From an uncultured Clostridia bacterium (GTDB taxonomy: Bacteria > Bacillota > Clostridia > Christensenellales > Borkfalkiaceae), in contig CAKQKI010000004.1 of assembly GCA_934248055.1 (NCBI GenBank), forward strand, positions 1 to 64,000: DNA of 64,000 nt. Direction: 5' to 3'. Made by a program: the position numbers and the translations under genes. Every line of letters begins with the position of its first letter. Within the stretch, counting starts at the first letter, position 1. The notes under the pieces are model-generated. The model was not told where the DNA came from. It saw nothing but the letters and a program-made list of their open reading frames with translations, and searched no databases. This document shows, piece after piece, positions 23,667-32,012 of the stretch.

Positions 23667-24333
23667 TTTTTACGCCCCGATAGCCTATGCCGCGAACCGT
23701 TTCGACGTCTATTTCTTCAAAATCGGCAATTTTATTTCTTATTTTGTTTATGTATACTTTAACGGCTTCTTCTTCGGTGTCGCTGCTTAAATCCCAGAAT
23801 TCTTCAAACAGAGTGCGCTTTGAAAACGAGTGTTCGGGGTAGGAGAGAAGTTTATATAATATTCCGAATTCTTTTTTGGTTAAACAAACGGTTTTGCCTT
23901 CGGAACTTACGGTTAACGTATCGTAATCGAGAACGGTGTTTCCCACGGTTATTTTTCTTTCGCTTACTATTTTCGCGCGGCGCATAACCGCTTTCATTCT
24001 CAGCGACAATTCCGAAAATTCTATGGGCTTTACCATATAATCGTCCACTCCCGCCAAAAACCCTTCTTCTTTATCCGATAAAGAAGAGCGCGCGGTAACC
24101 ATTATTGCGGGAATGTTAATGCCGCCTTCGCGCAGGGTTTTAAGCATTTCGTAACCGTTCATAACGGGCATCATTGCGTCTATCAGCATAATATCGATAT
24201 GCGTTTCGTTGATTTTATCAAGTGCAACGAGTCCGTTTTCTGCGGTTACGCAGCGGTAACCGTCCGCCGTGAGTTTTATTTCCATAAGTCTTCTTATGTT
24301 TTTGTCGTCTTCCGCGATAAGTACACTGAACAT
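23653..24333 (-). CDS. OmpR-family response regulator
   Basis: 226 residues. The receiver domain has acidic pocket EDD (8-10), phosphorylation site D52 (IMLIDAMMP) and the conserved lysine in MVKPIEF; the C-terminal winged helix (about 130-224) ends with YINKIRNKIADFEEIDVETVRGIGYRGV. It is first in the two-component operon. TAAAAT (24345-24340) ends six bases before ATG and no Shine-Dalgarno is present, another predicted leaderless message. Likely targets are the neighbouring surface genes, by position only. Confidence 0.9.
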   Translation of the reverse strand: MFSVLIAEDDKNIRRLMEIKLTADGYRCVTAENGLVALDKINETHIDIMLIDAMMPVMNGYEMLKTLREGGINIPAIMVTARSSLSDKEEGFLAGVDDYMVKPIEFSELSLRMKAVMRRAKIVSERKITVGNTVLDYDTLTVSSEGKTVCLTKKEFGILYKLLSYPEHSFSKRTLFEEFWDLSSDTEEEAVKVYINKIRNKIADFEEIDVETVRGIGYRGVKNEKK

Positions 24334-24480
24334 GATTATATTTTAACATATATCGCGTTCGTTTAAAAGTCTTTTTCATAAAATAATGAAAAAACACATA
24401 CAACTTTTAAAATTATCACAAAACGCGTATTATATGGTTTACCGAATATTAACCCGCATATTGTTTAATATAATATATAT

Positions 24481-25269
24481 ATGGACGCAGAGAATATAAA
24501 AATCGGGCGCGAGAATTACGAAATTTTCAACGATGAGCAGTTCGCGGCGCCTGAAAGTTCGCTGCAAAAGAAAAAGAACGAAAAGTTGCCCGGCAATCTT
24601 AATTTTTCGGGAAAACTCAGTAAGTTCAGTAAATTTTTAGCGCGTACTTTTACCAAAAAGTATAAATTCGACGTGAAAACGCCCGAAACGCCTACGGTTT
24701 ATCTGTGCCGTCATCTCGATATGCACGGGGTTTACACGGTGAATAAATCGGCGAAGTTCGATATGGCGAATTACGCTTATCACGTCTTTTTTAATCGGAA
24801 AGAATGTTTTAACCACTTTTACCGTTACACTTTTTCGGTGCGCTTTAAAAGATGCAAAATGTTTGCCGTTTTACCGTCGTTTATATGTTCGGTTTTTCTG
24901 CCGCCGCTGATAAAATCGTCGGGCGCGATACCCGTTTACAGAAAAAACGCCGAAGCCTTAAAAACGATAAAACTTTCTTTGAATTCGCTTCTGTCGGGTA
25001 AAAACATATTGATTTTCGCAGATAAAGATTATTCCGATAAAACTCCCAAAGAATGCGGCGAAATTTACGAAGGCTTTTTTGAACTCGACAGGCTGTATTA
25101 TAAAAGGACGGGTAAACGCGTTAACTTCGTTCCGCTTTATATAGACGAAACCGCGCGCGCCGTCAGAGAATTGCCGCCTGTTACGTTTACGGGCGAAAAA
25201 GATTACGTCGCCGAAAGAGAAGAAATTAAAAAAAAGGCGGTAAAGGGCATTTTCACAGGCAAAGCGTGA
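24481..25269 (+). CDS. Acyltransferase-like protein
   Basis: 262 residues. The central part, VYLCRHLDMHGVYT followed about 90 residues later by SSGAIPVYRKNAEALKTIK and then ILIFADKDYSD, is laid out like the PlsC group: a histidine-aspartate block, an arginine block after a Gly-x-Ile-Pro-Val, and a third block. The usual H-x4-D is not exact. A lysophospholipid or related acyl transfer in membrane lipid synthesis is inferred. TATAAT (24469-24474) ends six bases before ATG, with no Shine-Dalgarno. Confidence 0.55.
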   Translation: MDAENIKIGRENYEIFNDEQFAAPESSLQKKKNEKLPGNLNFSGKLSKFSKFLARTFTKKYKFDVKTPETPTVYLCRHLDMHGVYTVNKSAKFDMANYAYHVFFNRKECFNHFYRYTFSVRFKRCKMFAVLPSFICSVFLPPLIKSSGAIPVYRKNAEALKTIKLSLNSLLSGKNILIFADKDYSDKTPKECGEIYEGFFELDRLYYKRTGKRVNFVPLYIDETARAVRELPPVTFTGEKDYVAEREEIKKKAVKGIFTGKA

Positions 25270-25311
25270 CGCCCGAATATATATTAAAAGCATTATGAAA
25301 GCATTATAAAA

Positions 25312-25363
25312 GCGGACGACTTAAACCGTAAATAAAATCCCGGTAAAGTCGTCCGCCGTTTTT
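25312..25363 (+). terminator. Terminator of the acyltransferase-like gene
   Basis: An 11-bp stem GCGGACGACTT (25312-25322) / AAGTCGTCCGC (25346-25356), a 23-base loop, then CG and TTTTT. Confidence 0.75.
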
Positions 25364-25419
25364 ATAAATAATCGTCAACTGTTTTCGTGATAATCGTTTT
25401 TTATAATTTTCCGACGGTT

Positions 25420-26850
25420 TTACAGTCCTAACTTTTTAAATAAATCAACGAGTAAAAGTATTGCCGTTCCGTAATAAACACACACCGCCACGAAATCGTT
25501 TACCGTTGTGATAAGCGGTCCGCTCGCAACGGCGGGGTCTATGCCTATTTTATGGAAAAACATAGGTATAAGAGTTGCGATAAGGCTTGCAATTACCATA
25601 GACAGTAAAAGAGAAACGCCTATGCAGCCGGAAATAGCAAAACCGTAACCGCCGTATTTAAGAACGAAGTCGCAGTAAAGTCCCGCGAAAACGAAAGCGA
25701 TAAGTCCGACTATCAGTCCGTTGGTAAACCCCACGCGAAGTTCTTTAAGAATAAACTTAAACCGATTTTTTCCCGTGAGTTCGGTATCCGACAAAACTCT
25801 TATGGTAACCGCAAGGCTTTGCGTGCCGCAGTTGCCGCACATGTCGAGAATAAGGCTCTGAAAGCCGAACAGCACTATGAGATTGCTGATTTTTGCTATT
25901 TCGCCCTGAAACAGTTGAATAACCGTTGCAACGAGCATTCCGAGCGCCAGAAGGATAACGAGCCAGGGAAGACGTTTCTTTATGCTTTTGAAAAGGGGTT
26001 CGTCAAGATCTTCTTCTTCGGTAAGACCTGCGAATTTAGCGTAGTCTTCGCCGAGCGCTTCGTCGACCGCTTCAACGACGTCCGACGCGGTTATTACGCC
26101 GAGAATTTTATTGTCTTTACTTAAAACGGGAATAGAGTCTTCAGAATAAGCCTTTAAACTTTCAATACATTCTTCCGTCGTTTCGTGCGCGTATAAAAAC
26201 GGATAACTCGTGGTGATTATTTCGTCGAGCGGGGTTTTTTCGCGCGCTATCACAAGGTCGCGCAGTTCAATCGCGCCGTAAAAAGTATCGTCTTCGTTCA
26301 CGGCGTAAATCGTGGTTATGTTATCGTTGTCCGCCGCCTGAGCGATAACGGAGCGCATAGCCTGTTTTACCGTGTAAGTTTTCTTTACGGAAATAAAGTT
26401 CGTGGTCATCCGACTGCCGATTTCGTCGTCGGAATACGAATTTATAAGTTCTATGTCTTTCTGCGCTTCGGGTTCGATGAGCGGAAGAAGTTCGTTTTTA
26501 CGGTCTTCGTCAAGTTCGTCGAGAACGTCAACGGCGTCGTCCGCGTCCATAGACTCTATAATGTCCGCCGCCTTTTCGTTGTCGAGTTCGGCAAGATACT
26601 CGTCTACGTTGTCAAGATACGCGAATATATCCGATACCGCTTCGTTGCCGAGTATTTTATAAAGTTTTTTTCTTTCCTGCGGGGAGAGCAGGGGGATAAC
26701 GTCCGCAATATCGTTATCGTGATAGTTTTTAAGTTCGTCGCGCACGGCTTCGCTCGGCTTATCGCTTCTTATTATCTCGAGAAGTTCTTCTACGTGATCG
26801 CGCTCGTCGATAGTCGACTGCTCGTCCTGACGGACTTTTTCTTCTTCCAT
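25420..26850 (-). CDS. mgtE: Magnesium transporter MgtE
   Basis: 476 residues in the family's order: MgtE_N superhelix (about 10-135, DNDIADVIPLLSPQERKKLYKIL), two CBS domains (about 140-265, ending SVITASDV-like LGVITASDVVEAVDEALGEDYAKFAG), the connecting helix and five membrane helices (about 290-475) containing MCGNCGTQSLAVTIR and the pore segment PAVASGPLITTVNDF. MgtE is a Mg-selective channel closed by Mg bound to the CBS dimer. AAAGGAGG precedes ATG 26850. The mRNA leader is about 237 bases, with a small ORF and competing hairpins, so expression may also be controlled by attenuation. Confidence 0.95.
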   Translation of the reverse strand: MEEEKVRQDEQSTIDERDHVEELLEIIRSDKPSEAVRDELKNYHDNDIADVIPLLSPQERKKLYKILGNEAVSDIFAYLDNVDEYLAELDNEKAADIIESMDADDAVDVLDELDEDRKNELLPLIEPEAQKDIELINSYSDDEIGSRMTTNFISVKKTYTVKQAMRSVIAQAADNDNITTIYAVNEDDTFYGAIELRDLVIAREKTPLDEIITTSYPFLYAHETTEECIESLKAYSEDSIPVLSKDNKILGVITASDVVEAVDEALGEDYAKFAGLTEEEDLDEPLFKSIKKRLPWLVILLALGMLVATVIQLFQGEIAKISNLIVLFGFQSLILDMCGNCGTQSLAVTIRVLSDTELTGKNRFKFILKELRVGFTNGLIVGLIAFVFAGLYCDFVLKYGGYGFAISGCIGVSLLLSMVIASLIATLIPMFFHKIGIDPAVASGPLITTVNDFVAVCVYYGTAILLLVDLFKKLGL

Positions 26851-26879
26851 AAACGCCTCCTTTCGCCTTACGGCGGATT

Positions 26880-26920
26880 AAAAGGGTATAAAAATACCCG
26901 AACGCAGTATGCGAACGGGT
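26880..26920 (-). promoter_or_regulatory. Putative attenuator in the mgtE leader
   Basis: Two mutually exclusive hairpins on the minus strand. One pairs ACCCG..CGC with GCG..CGGGT (26920-26896). The other pairs GGGTAT with ATACCC around TTTT (26899-26884) and is followed by TTTTAA, a weak intrinsic terminator. Both use the same GGGT run. A third hairpin (CGCCGTAAGGCG, 26876-26865) comes just before the mgtE ribosome site. Confidence 0.45.
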
Positions 26921-26968
26921 CGTTTTGCTATCCGTATATAATATATATAATACACGGGCGCGGAAGAA

Positions 26969-27058
26969 CTACGGGACGAGTAAAAATTCTGCCCGCCCGA
27001 ACGCAAACTCTATTTCGTTATATGCCGCGATACTTCGCGGTTTGCCTCCTTCGGACAT
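26969..27058 (-). CDS. Leader peptide candidate upstream of mgtE (29 codons)
   Basis: ATG 27058 preceded by AGAAGGAG, reading MSEGGKPRSIAAYNEIEFAF then nine more residues ending LLVP and TAG at 26969. It begins about 30 bases from the predicted start point of the mgtE transcript. The strong ribosome site and position in a long leader upstream of competing hairpins suggest a regulatory upstream ORF, in the manner of mgtL, though the peptide has no Pro or acidic run like those. It could be chance. Confidence 0.45.
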   Translation of the reverse strand: MSEGGKPRSIAAYNEIEFAFGRAEFLLVP

Positions 27059-27093
27059 AACTTACTCCTTCTGCCTTAACGGCTTCCACTAAC

Positions 27094-27122
27094 AATATAT
27101 CACAACGCCGCTTTTTTTGCAA
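27094..27122 (-). promoter_or_regulatory. Promoter of the mgtE transcript
   Basis: Minus strand TTGCAA (27122-27117), 17 bases, TATATT (27099-27094); start expected near 27087. Confidence 0.65.
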
Positions 27123-27177
27123 CCGTAAAAGCGAAAAAACTTTTTAAAAAAAAATTTAAAAAACACGCTTAAAACGT

Positions 27178-27206
27178 TTGACATTATTTTACTCATCGTA
27201 TAAAAT
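27178..27206 (+). promoter_or_regulatory. Promoter of the S10-spc-alpha operon
   Basis: TTGACA (27178-27183), 17 bases, TAAAAT (27201-27206); start near 27213. It is the only good promoter seen before rpsJ. Confidence 0.8.
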
Positions 27207-27212
27207 ATAAGG

Positions 27213-27465
27213 GCTGTGTTTATATGGGCAGATACGGAAAGTTACTTAAACTTTTCTTAAAACCGTGTCCGGAATCGGTTTTAATCGGAAAGAAGATAAT
27301 TTTCGTTGACAAATGTGGGAGTTGAACTCCCGCGACTAACCGCGCCCTCGGTAGAACGGTCATTCGCAGAAAAAAACACAGTGCGAGTGATTTTTTTATG
27401 GAAACGGCGCGACACACACGGCAATGTTGACTACATTACAGTTAGTATAAAAAGGAGTAAAACAA
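27213..27465 (+). promoter_or_regulatory. Long structured leader of the ribosomal operon with internal terminator
   Basis: About 250 untranslated bases precede rpsJ. They contain a perfect 6-bp hairpin GGGAGT/ACTCCC (27317-27331) and, at 27360-27397, a 9-bp stem TCATTCGCA/TGCGAGTGA with one G-T pair followed by seven T, a typical intrinsic terminator. No second near-consensus promoter follows it, so some transcripts must read through. This is the arrangement of an attenuator controlling ribosomal protein synthesis; the effector is unknown. Confidence 0.5.
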
Positions 27466-27765
27466 ATGGCAGGACAAAAAATCAGAATCAAACTTGCGGC
27501 GTACGATCACAAAATGGTCGATCAGGCTACCGAAAGAATCGTTGAAACGATGAAAAAAGCCGGCGCGAAGATAAGCGGACCCATTCCTCTTCCAACCGAA
27601 AAGGAAATAGTTACGATACTTCGTTCCCCGCATAAGTACAAAGACAGCAGAGAGCAATTCGAGATAAGAACTCATAAAAGACTTATCGATATTTACTCTT
27701 CCAACGCGAAGATTCTCGACAGTATTCATTTACCCGCGGGCGTCGACGTAAAAATCAAACTTTAA
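27466..27765 (+). CDS. rpsJ: 30S ribosomal protein S10
   Basis: 99 residues (KIRIKLAAYDHKMVDQATERIVETMKKAG; PHKYKDSREQFEIRTHKRLIDI). A 16S rRNA-binding protein that also serves as NusE in antitermination. Usual bacterial length is 100-103. AAGGAG precedes ATG. First of about thirty genes in one operon. Confidence 0.98.
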   Translation: MAGQKIRIKLAAYDHKMVDQATERIVETMKKAGAKISGPIPLPTEKEIVTILRSPHKYKDSREQFEIRTHKRLIDIYSSNAKILDSIHLPAGVDVKIKL

Positions 27766-27813
27766 TAAATACAATTTTAAATTGTAAAATAAATCGGAGG
27801 TGAACTTTATCAG

Positions 27814-28446
27814 ATGAATAAAGCAATCATTGGTAGGAAATTAGGTATGACGCAGATCTTTTCCGCAGACGGAAAAGTAATCCCCGTTACCGTTGTGGAA
27901 GCAGGTCCCTGTCCGGTCGTTCAACTCAAAACGGTTGAAAAAGACGGTTATCAGGCTGTAAAACTCGGCTTTGACGAAGTTAAGGAAAACGATCTTAACA
28001 AACCCGAAGCGGGTCAGTTCAAGAAGGCGGGCGTCGCGTGTCAGAAAGTTCTGAAAGAATTCAGAGTAGACGATATAGCGGCTTATTCGGTCGGAAACGT
28101 GGTTACCGTAGAAACGTTTGCCGCAGGCGACAGAATCGACGTTGTCGGACAGAGCAAAGGTCACGGATTCTCGGGCGTTATCAAAAGATGGAATCAGCAC
28201 AGACTTAAAATGACTCACGGCGTAGGCCCCGTTCACAGAGAAGTGGGTTCTATGGGCGCAAACTCGTCCCCGTCGAGAGTTTTCAAAAACAAACACATGC
28301 CCGGTCAGTACGGTAACGAAAGAGTTACCGTTCAGAATCTCGAAGTAGTAAAAGTCGATACGGCGAGAAACGCGCTTCTTATAAAAGGCGCAATTCCCGG
28401 CGCAACGGGCGCGATCGTTGCGATAACGAACAGCGTTAAAGCGTAA
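27814..28446 (+). CDS. rplC: 50S ribosomal protein L3
   Basis: 210 residues, full length. N-terminus IGRKLGMTQIFSADGKVIPVTVVEAGPC and the long-loop region GHGFSGVIKRWNQHRLKMTHG that reaches towards the peptidyl-transferase centre are typical. It nucleates large-subunit assembly. GGAGGTGA lies upstream of ATG, 49 bases after rpsJ. Confidence 0.98.
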   Translation: MNKAIIGRKLGMTQIFSADGKVIPVTVVEAGPCPVVQLKTVEKDGYQAVKLGFDEVKENDLNKPEAGQFKKAGVACQKVLKEFRVDDIAAYSVGNVVTVETFAAGDRIDVVGQSKGHGFSGVIKRWNQHRLKMTHGVGPVHREVGSMGANSSPSRVFKNKHMPGQYGNERVTVQNLEVVKVDTARNALLIKGAIPGATGAIVAITNSVKA

Positions 28447-28457
28447 AGGAGTACACT

Positions 28458-29081
28458 ATGCCAAGCGTAAAAATTTACAATATGAAAGGTCAGGAAACGG
28501 GTTCTATGGAGTTGAGCGAAATTTTCGCTCTCGAATACAACGAACCGTTGATACACCAAGCCGTAGTTACAAGACTTGCGAACGAGCGTCAGGGTACTAA
28601 AAGTTCTCTTACGAGATCGGAAGTAAGAGGCGGCGGCAAAAAACCTTGGAGACAGAAAGGCACGGGCAGCGCGCGTCAGGGTTCTACCCGCGCTCCGCAG
28701 TGGACTAAGGGCGGCGTGGTATTCGCTCCCAAGTCGAGAGATTTCTCCAAAAAGATGAATATAACCGCAAAAAGAGTCGCACTTTTCAGCGCGCTTTCCA
28801 AAAAGATTACCGATAACGAGTTTTACGTTATAGACAATATCGCCGTGGAAAACGGCAAGACCAAAGAAATGGTTGCGTTTATGGACGCTTTCAAGTTCGA
28901 AAAAACCGTTCTCGTGGTTATGGGCGATAACGACGTTAACGTAATAAGAGCGGCGGCTAACATACCGGGGCTTGAAACTCTTCCCGTCGAGCAACTCAAC
29001 ACTTACGACGTAGTTAAAAACGCGGTCGTGGTAGTTGCTCAGAGCGCGGTCGTTAAATTAGAGGAGGTTTACGGAGCATAA
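28458..29081 (+). CDS. rplD: 50S ribosomal protein L4
   Basis: 207 residues. The extended loop that lines the exit tunnel is present (RSEVRGGGKKPWRQKGTGSARQG, about residues 50-75). L4 binds 23S rRNA and in some bacteria represses its own operon, which makes it a candidate effector for the leader at 27213. Its stop overlaps the rplW start by one base. Confidence 0.98.
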   Translation: MPSVKIYNMKGQETGSMELSEIFALEYNEPLIHQAVVTRLANERQGTKSSLTRSEVRGGGKKPWRQKGTGSARQGSTRAPQWTKGGVVFAPKSRDFSKKMNITAKRVALFSALSKKITDNEFYVIDNIAVENGKTKEMVAFMDAFKFEKTVLVVMGDNDVNVIRAAANIPGLETLPVEQLNTYDVVKNAVVVVAQSAVVKLEEVYGA

Positions 29082-29371
29082 TGAAAGAAAGAGATATTAT
29101 AATCAGACCTCTTTTAACAGAAAAGAGTTACGCTGATATCGCTGCTAAAAAATACGTTTTCGTAGTATCCAAAAAGGCTAACAAAACGGAAATCAAACTC
29201 GCTGTCGAAAAACTTTTCAACGTAGACGTCGATTCCGTAAACACGGTTAACTGCCGCGGCAAATTTAAGAGAATGGGTAGAAACGAAGGTTATACTCCTT
29301 CTTATAAAAAAGCCATAGTGCAGTTGAAGAAAGACAGCAAGAGCATCGAATTCTTCGATTCGCTCGCTTAA
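29081..29371 (+). CDS. rplW: 50S ribosomal protein L23
   Basis: 96 residues (RDIIIRPLLTEKSYADIAAKKYVFVV; VDVDSVNTVNCRGKFKRMG). It sits at the tunnel exit and docks trigger factor and SRP. GGAGG of its ribosome site lies inside the end of rplD; TAATG overlap gives coupling. Confidence 0.98.
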   Translation: MKERDIIIRPLLTEKSYADIAAKKYVFVVSKKANKTEIKLAVEKLFNVDVDSVNTVNCRGKFKRMGRNEGYTPSYKKAIVQLKKDSKSIEFFDSLA

Positions 29372-29385
29372 TGGAGGAAACATAA

Positions 29386-30213
29386 ATGGGTATCAAGAGA
29401 TATAAACCTACTTCTTCCGCTCGTCGTTTCATGACGGTAAGTTCTTTTGAAGAAATCACCTGCACGAAACCCGAAAGATCTCTTTTAGAAGATCAAAGAC
29501 ATACCGCGGGTCGTAACTCTCAGGGTAAAATTACCGTAAGACATCACGGCGGCGGCAACAAGAGAAAATATCGTATAATCGATTTCAAAAGAAATAAAGA
29601 CGGCATCGCGGCGGTTGTTAAAACCGTTGAATACGATCCCAACAGAACCGCAAACATCGCGCTTTTGTGCTATGCGGACGGGGAAAAGAGATACATTCTC
29701 GCTCCTCTCGGTTTAAACGTTGGCGATACCGTTATCAGCGGTAAAGAAGCCGACATCAAGCCCGGCAACGCGCTTCCCATCGAAGCCATTCCCGTAGGTA
29801 CGATGATTCACAACATCGAACTTCAGCCCGGCAAAGGCGGTCAACTCGTAAGAGCCGCAGGTATGGCGGCGCAACTTATGGCTAAAGAAGGAAAATACGC
29901 GCAGGTTAAAATGCCGAGCGGCGAAATCCGTCTTATTCTTATAACTTGTAAAGCGACTATCGGTCAACTCGGAAATCTCGATCACGAAATCGTGAGAATA
30001 GGTAAAGCGGGTAAAGTAAGACATATGGGTATAAGACCCACCGTCAGAGGTTCCGTAATGAACCCGTGCGATCACCCGCACGGCGGCGGCGAGGGCAAAG
30101 CGCCCGTCGGCAGACCCGGTCCGCAGACTCCCTGGGGTAAACCCGCTCTCGGTTACAAGACGAGAAAGAAGAAGAACAAAACTGATAAGTTCATACTGAA
30201 AAGAGTGAACTAA
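29386..30213 (+). CDS. rplB: 50S ribosomal protein L2
   Basis: 275 residues, full length. N-terminal YKPTSSARRFMTVSSF, RNA-binding core and the C-terminal NPCDHPHGGGEGKAPVGRPG containing the conserved histidine near the peptidyl-transferase centre. Needed for subunit association. GGAGG precedes ATG. Confidence 0.98.
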   Translation: MGIKRYKPTSSARRFMTVSSFEEITCTKPERSLLEDQRHTAGRNSQGKITVRHHGGGNKRKYRIIDFKRNKDGIAAVVKTVEYDPNRTANIALLCYADGEKRYILAPLGLNVGDTVISGKEADIKPGNALPIEAIPVGTMIHNIELQPGKGGQLVRAAGMAAQLMAKEGKYAQVKMPSGEIRLILITCKATIGQLGNLDHEIVRIGKAGKVRHMGIRPTVRGSVMNPCDHPHGGGEGKAPVGRPGPQTPWGKPALGYKTRKKKNKTDKFILKRVN

Positions 30214-30227
30214 CGGAGGAAGGTTAA

Positions 30228-30506
30228 ATGAGCAGAAGCGTTAAAAAAGGACCTTACGTACAAGCAAGGTTATTAAAAAGAATAGAGGCTCTCAACGCCG
30301 AAAACAAGAAACAAGTTCTTAAAACCTGGTCGAGATCTTCCACTATATTTCCGCAGATGGTCGGTCACACTATCGCAGTACACGACGGCAGAAAACACGT
30401 GCCGGTTTACGTTACGGAAGATATGGTTGGCTGCAAACTCGGTGAATTCGCGCCCACGAGAACGTTTAAAGGACATGCGGGTTCCAAAACTTCGGATGCG
30501 AAATAG
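30228..30506 (+). CDS. rpsS: 30S ribosomal protein S19
   Basis: 92 residues (SRSVKKGPYVQARLLKRIEALN; WSRSSTIFPQMVGHTIAVHDGRKHVPVYV). Binds 16S rRNA in the head with S13. GGAGG before ATG; 14 bases after rplB. Confidence 0.98.
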   Translation: MSRSVKKGPYVQARLLKRIEALNAENKKQVLKTWSRSSTIFPQMVGHTIAVHDGRKHVPVYVTEDMVGCKLGEFAPTRTFKGHAGSKTSDAK

Positions 30507-30517
30507 GAGAGTGTATA

Positions 30518-30907
30518 ATGGCTAAAAATATGAAATTAAAAACTCAGCGTATCGAGGAAAATAAAGACAAAAGAGCGAAAGCAGTCGCAAAATACGTCAG
30601 AATTTCTCCTTACAAAGTAAGAGTTGTACTTGATAATATCAGAGGCAAAAGCGTAAATCAGGCCGTTGCGATTCTTGAAAACACGTCGAAAGCGGGCGCG
30701 GAACCGATAAAGAAAGTAGTTCTTTCCGCCGCTGCGAACGCAGAACACAATCTCGGAATGAATAAAGACGATCTTATGATCGCCGCATGTTACGCCGATC
30801 AGGGTCCCACGCTCAAGAGAATGAGACCCATGGCGCACGGCAGAGGTTTCAGAATTTTAAAGCGCACGAGCCACATCACCGTCGTTTTAGACGTGATGAG
30901 CAAGTAG
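30518..30907 (+). CDS. rplV: 50S ribosomal protein L22
   Basis: 129 residues, slightly long through a basic N-terminus of about 18 residues (KLKTQRIEENKDKRAK) before the usual AKYVRISPYKVRVVLDNIRGK. The tunnel-lining hairpin lies near RMRPMAHGRGFRILKRTSHI. GGAGAG site before ATG. Confidence 0.97.
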   Translation: MAKNMKLKTQRIEENKDKRAKAVAKYVRISPYKVRVVLDNIRGKSVNQAVAILENTSKAGAEPIKKVVLSAAANAEHNLGMNKDDLMIAACYADQGPTLKRMRPMAHGRGFRILKRTSHITVVLDVMSK

Positions 30908-30916
30908 GAGGACGAT

Positions 30917-31582
30917 ATGGGACAGAAAGTTAATCCGCACGGTTTAAGAGTCGGAGTTATCAAAGACTGGGATACTCAGTGGTATGCCGATAAAAAGGCG
31001 TTCTCTCAGAATCTCAAAGAAGATTACGAAATCAGAAAATTCATAAAAACGCAATACTTTCAGGCTGCCGTATCTTCCATAAGAATCGAAAGAGCGGCAA
31101 GCAAAGTCGCAGTTACCGTATTCACCGCAAGACCGGGCGTACTTATCGGCAAAGCGGGCGCGGAAATCGAAGTAATGAAGAACAGTCTTACCAAGATTGC
31201 CAAAGGTAAGCAGATTGCCATAAACATAATCGAAGTTAAAAAACCCGATTGCGACGCTCAACTTATTGCTGAAAGCGTTGCTGCTCAACTTGAAAAGAGA
31301 GCGTCGTTCAGAAGAAGCATGAAACAGGCTATTACGAGAGCGACGAGACTCGGAGTAAAGGGTATCAAGATAATGGTAAGCGGCCGTCTTGACGGCGCTG
31401 AAATCGCTCGTTGCGAGCAGTATCACGAAGGAAGCATTCCTCTTCAGACTCTTCGCGCGAATATAGATTACGGTTTTGCCGAAGCGCACACCACTTTCGG
31501 TATAATCGGTATCAAAGTCTGGGTATATAAGGGCGAAGTTTTAGGCGGAGTCAGAAAGACTGCAGAAGGAGGCGAGGCTTAA
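30917..31582 (+). CDS. rpsC: 30S ribosomal protein S3
   Basis: 221 residues. N-terminal GQKVNPHGLRVGVIKDWDTQW, KH domain with PGVLIGKAGAEIEVMKNSL, and the C-terminal S3 domain (KGIKIMVSGRLDGAEIARCE). Part of the mRNA entry site and helicase with S4 and S5. GGAGG precedes ATG. Confidence 0.98.
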   Translation: MGQKVNPHGLRVGVIKDWDTQWYADKKAFSQNLKEDYEIRKFIKTQYFQAAVSSIRIERAASKVAVTVFTARPGVLIGKAGAEIEVMKNSLTKIAKGKQIAINIIEVKKPDCDAQLIAESVAAQLEKRASFRRSMKQAITRATRLGVKGIKIMVSGRLDGAEIARCEQYHEGSIPLQTLRANIDYGFAEAHTTFGIIGIKVWVYKGEVLGGVRKTAEGGEA

Positions 31583-31583
31583 T

Positions 31584-32012
31584 ATGTTAATGCCCAAGAG
31601 AGTAAAAAGAAGAAGAGTTCACCGCGGCAGAATGACGGGCAAGGCGAACAAAGGTAACGTTATAGCGTACGGTCAGTACGGTCTCGTTGCCATGGAACCT
31701 TCCTGGATAACTTCGAATCAGATAGAAGCGGCGCGTGTCGCAATGACGAGATTTATCAAGCGCGGCGGACAGGTATGGATAGACATATTCCCGCATAAAC
31801 CCATCACTAAAAAACCTGCCGAAACTCGTATGGGTTCAGGTAAAGGTTCGGTTGAATACTGGGTTGCGGTAGTTAAGCCCGGCAGAGTAATGTTCGAAAT
31901 GGCGGGCGTGGACGAAGCGACCGCAAGAGAAGCAATGCGTCTTGCGGGTAACAAACTTCCGATTAAAACGAAGTTCGTTAAGAAAGAAAACGAGGAAGGC
32001 GGTGAAGGTTAA
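31584..32012 (+). CDS. rplP: 50S ribosomal protein L16
   Basis: 142 residues (MLMPKRVKRRRVHRGRM; GRMTGKANKGNVIAYGQYGL; RMGSGKGSVEYWVAVVKPG). Binds near the A site. AGGAGG lies inside the end of rpsC, with the start codon two bases after its stop; the last base overlaps the rpmC start. Confidence 0.98.
   Translation: MLMPKRVKRRRVHRGRMTGKANKGNVIAYGQYGLVAMEPSWITSNQIEAARVAMTRFIKRGGQVWIDIFPHKPITKKPAETRMGSGKGSVEYWVAVVKPGRVMFEMAGVDEATAREAMRLAGNKLPIKTKFVKKENEEGGEG

Noticed and set aside
26851..27060. M-box (ykoK) or yybP-type riboswitch upstream of mgtE
   Set aside because: I looked for the conserved segments of these classes as I remember them and did not find them; a covariance-model search would settle this.
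27311..27400. tRNA-like or T-box element upstream of rpsJ
   Set aside because: The GGGAGT/ACTCCC hairpin is not part of a cloverleaf, and no T-box sequence or specifier loop is seen; an attenuator fits better.
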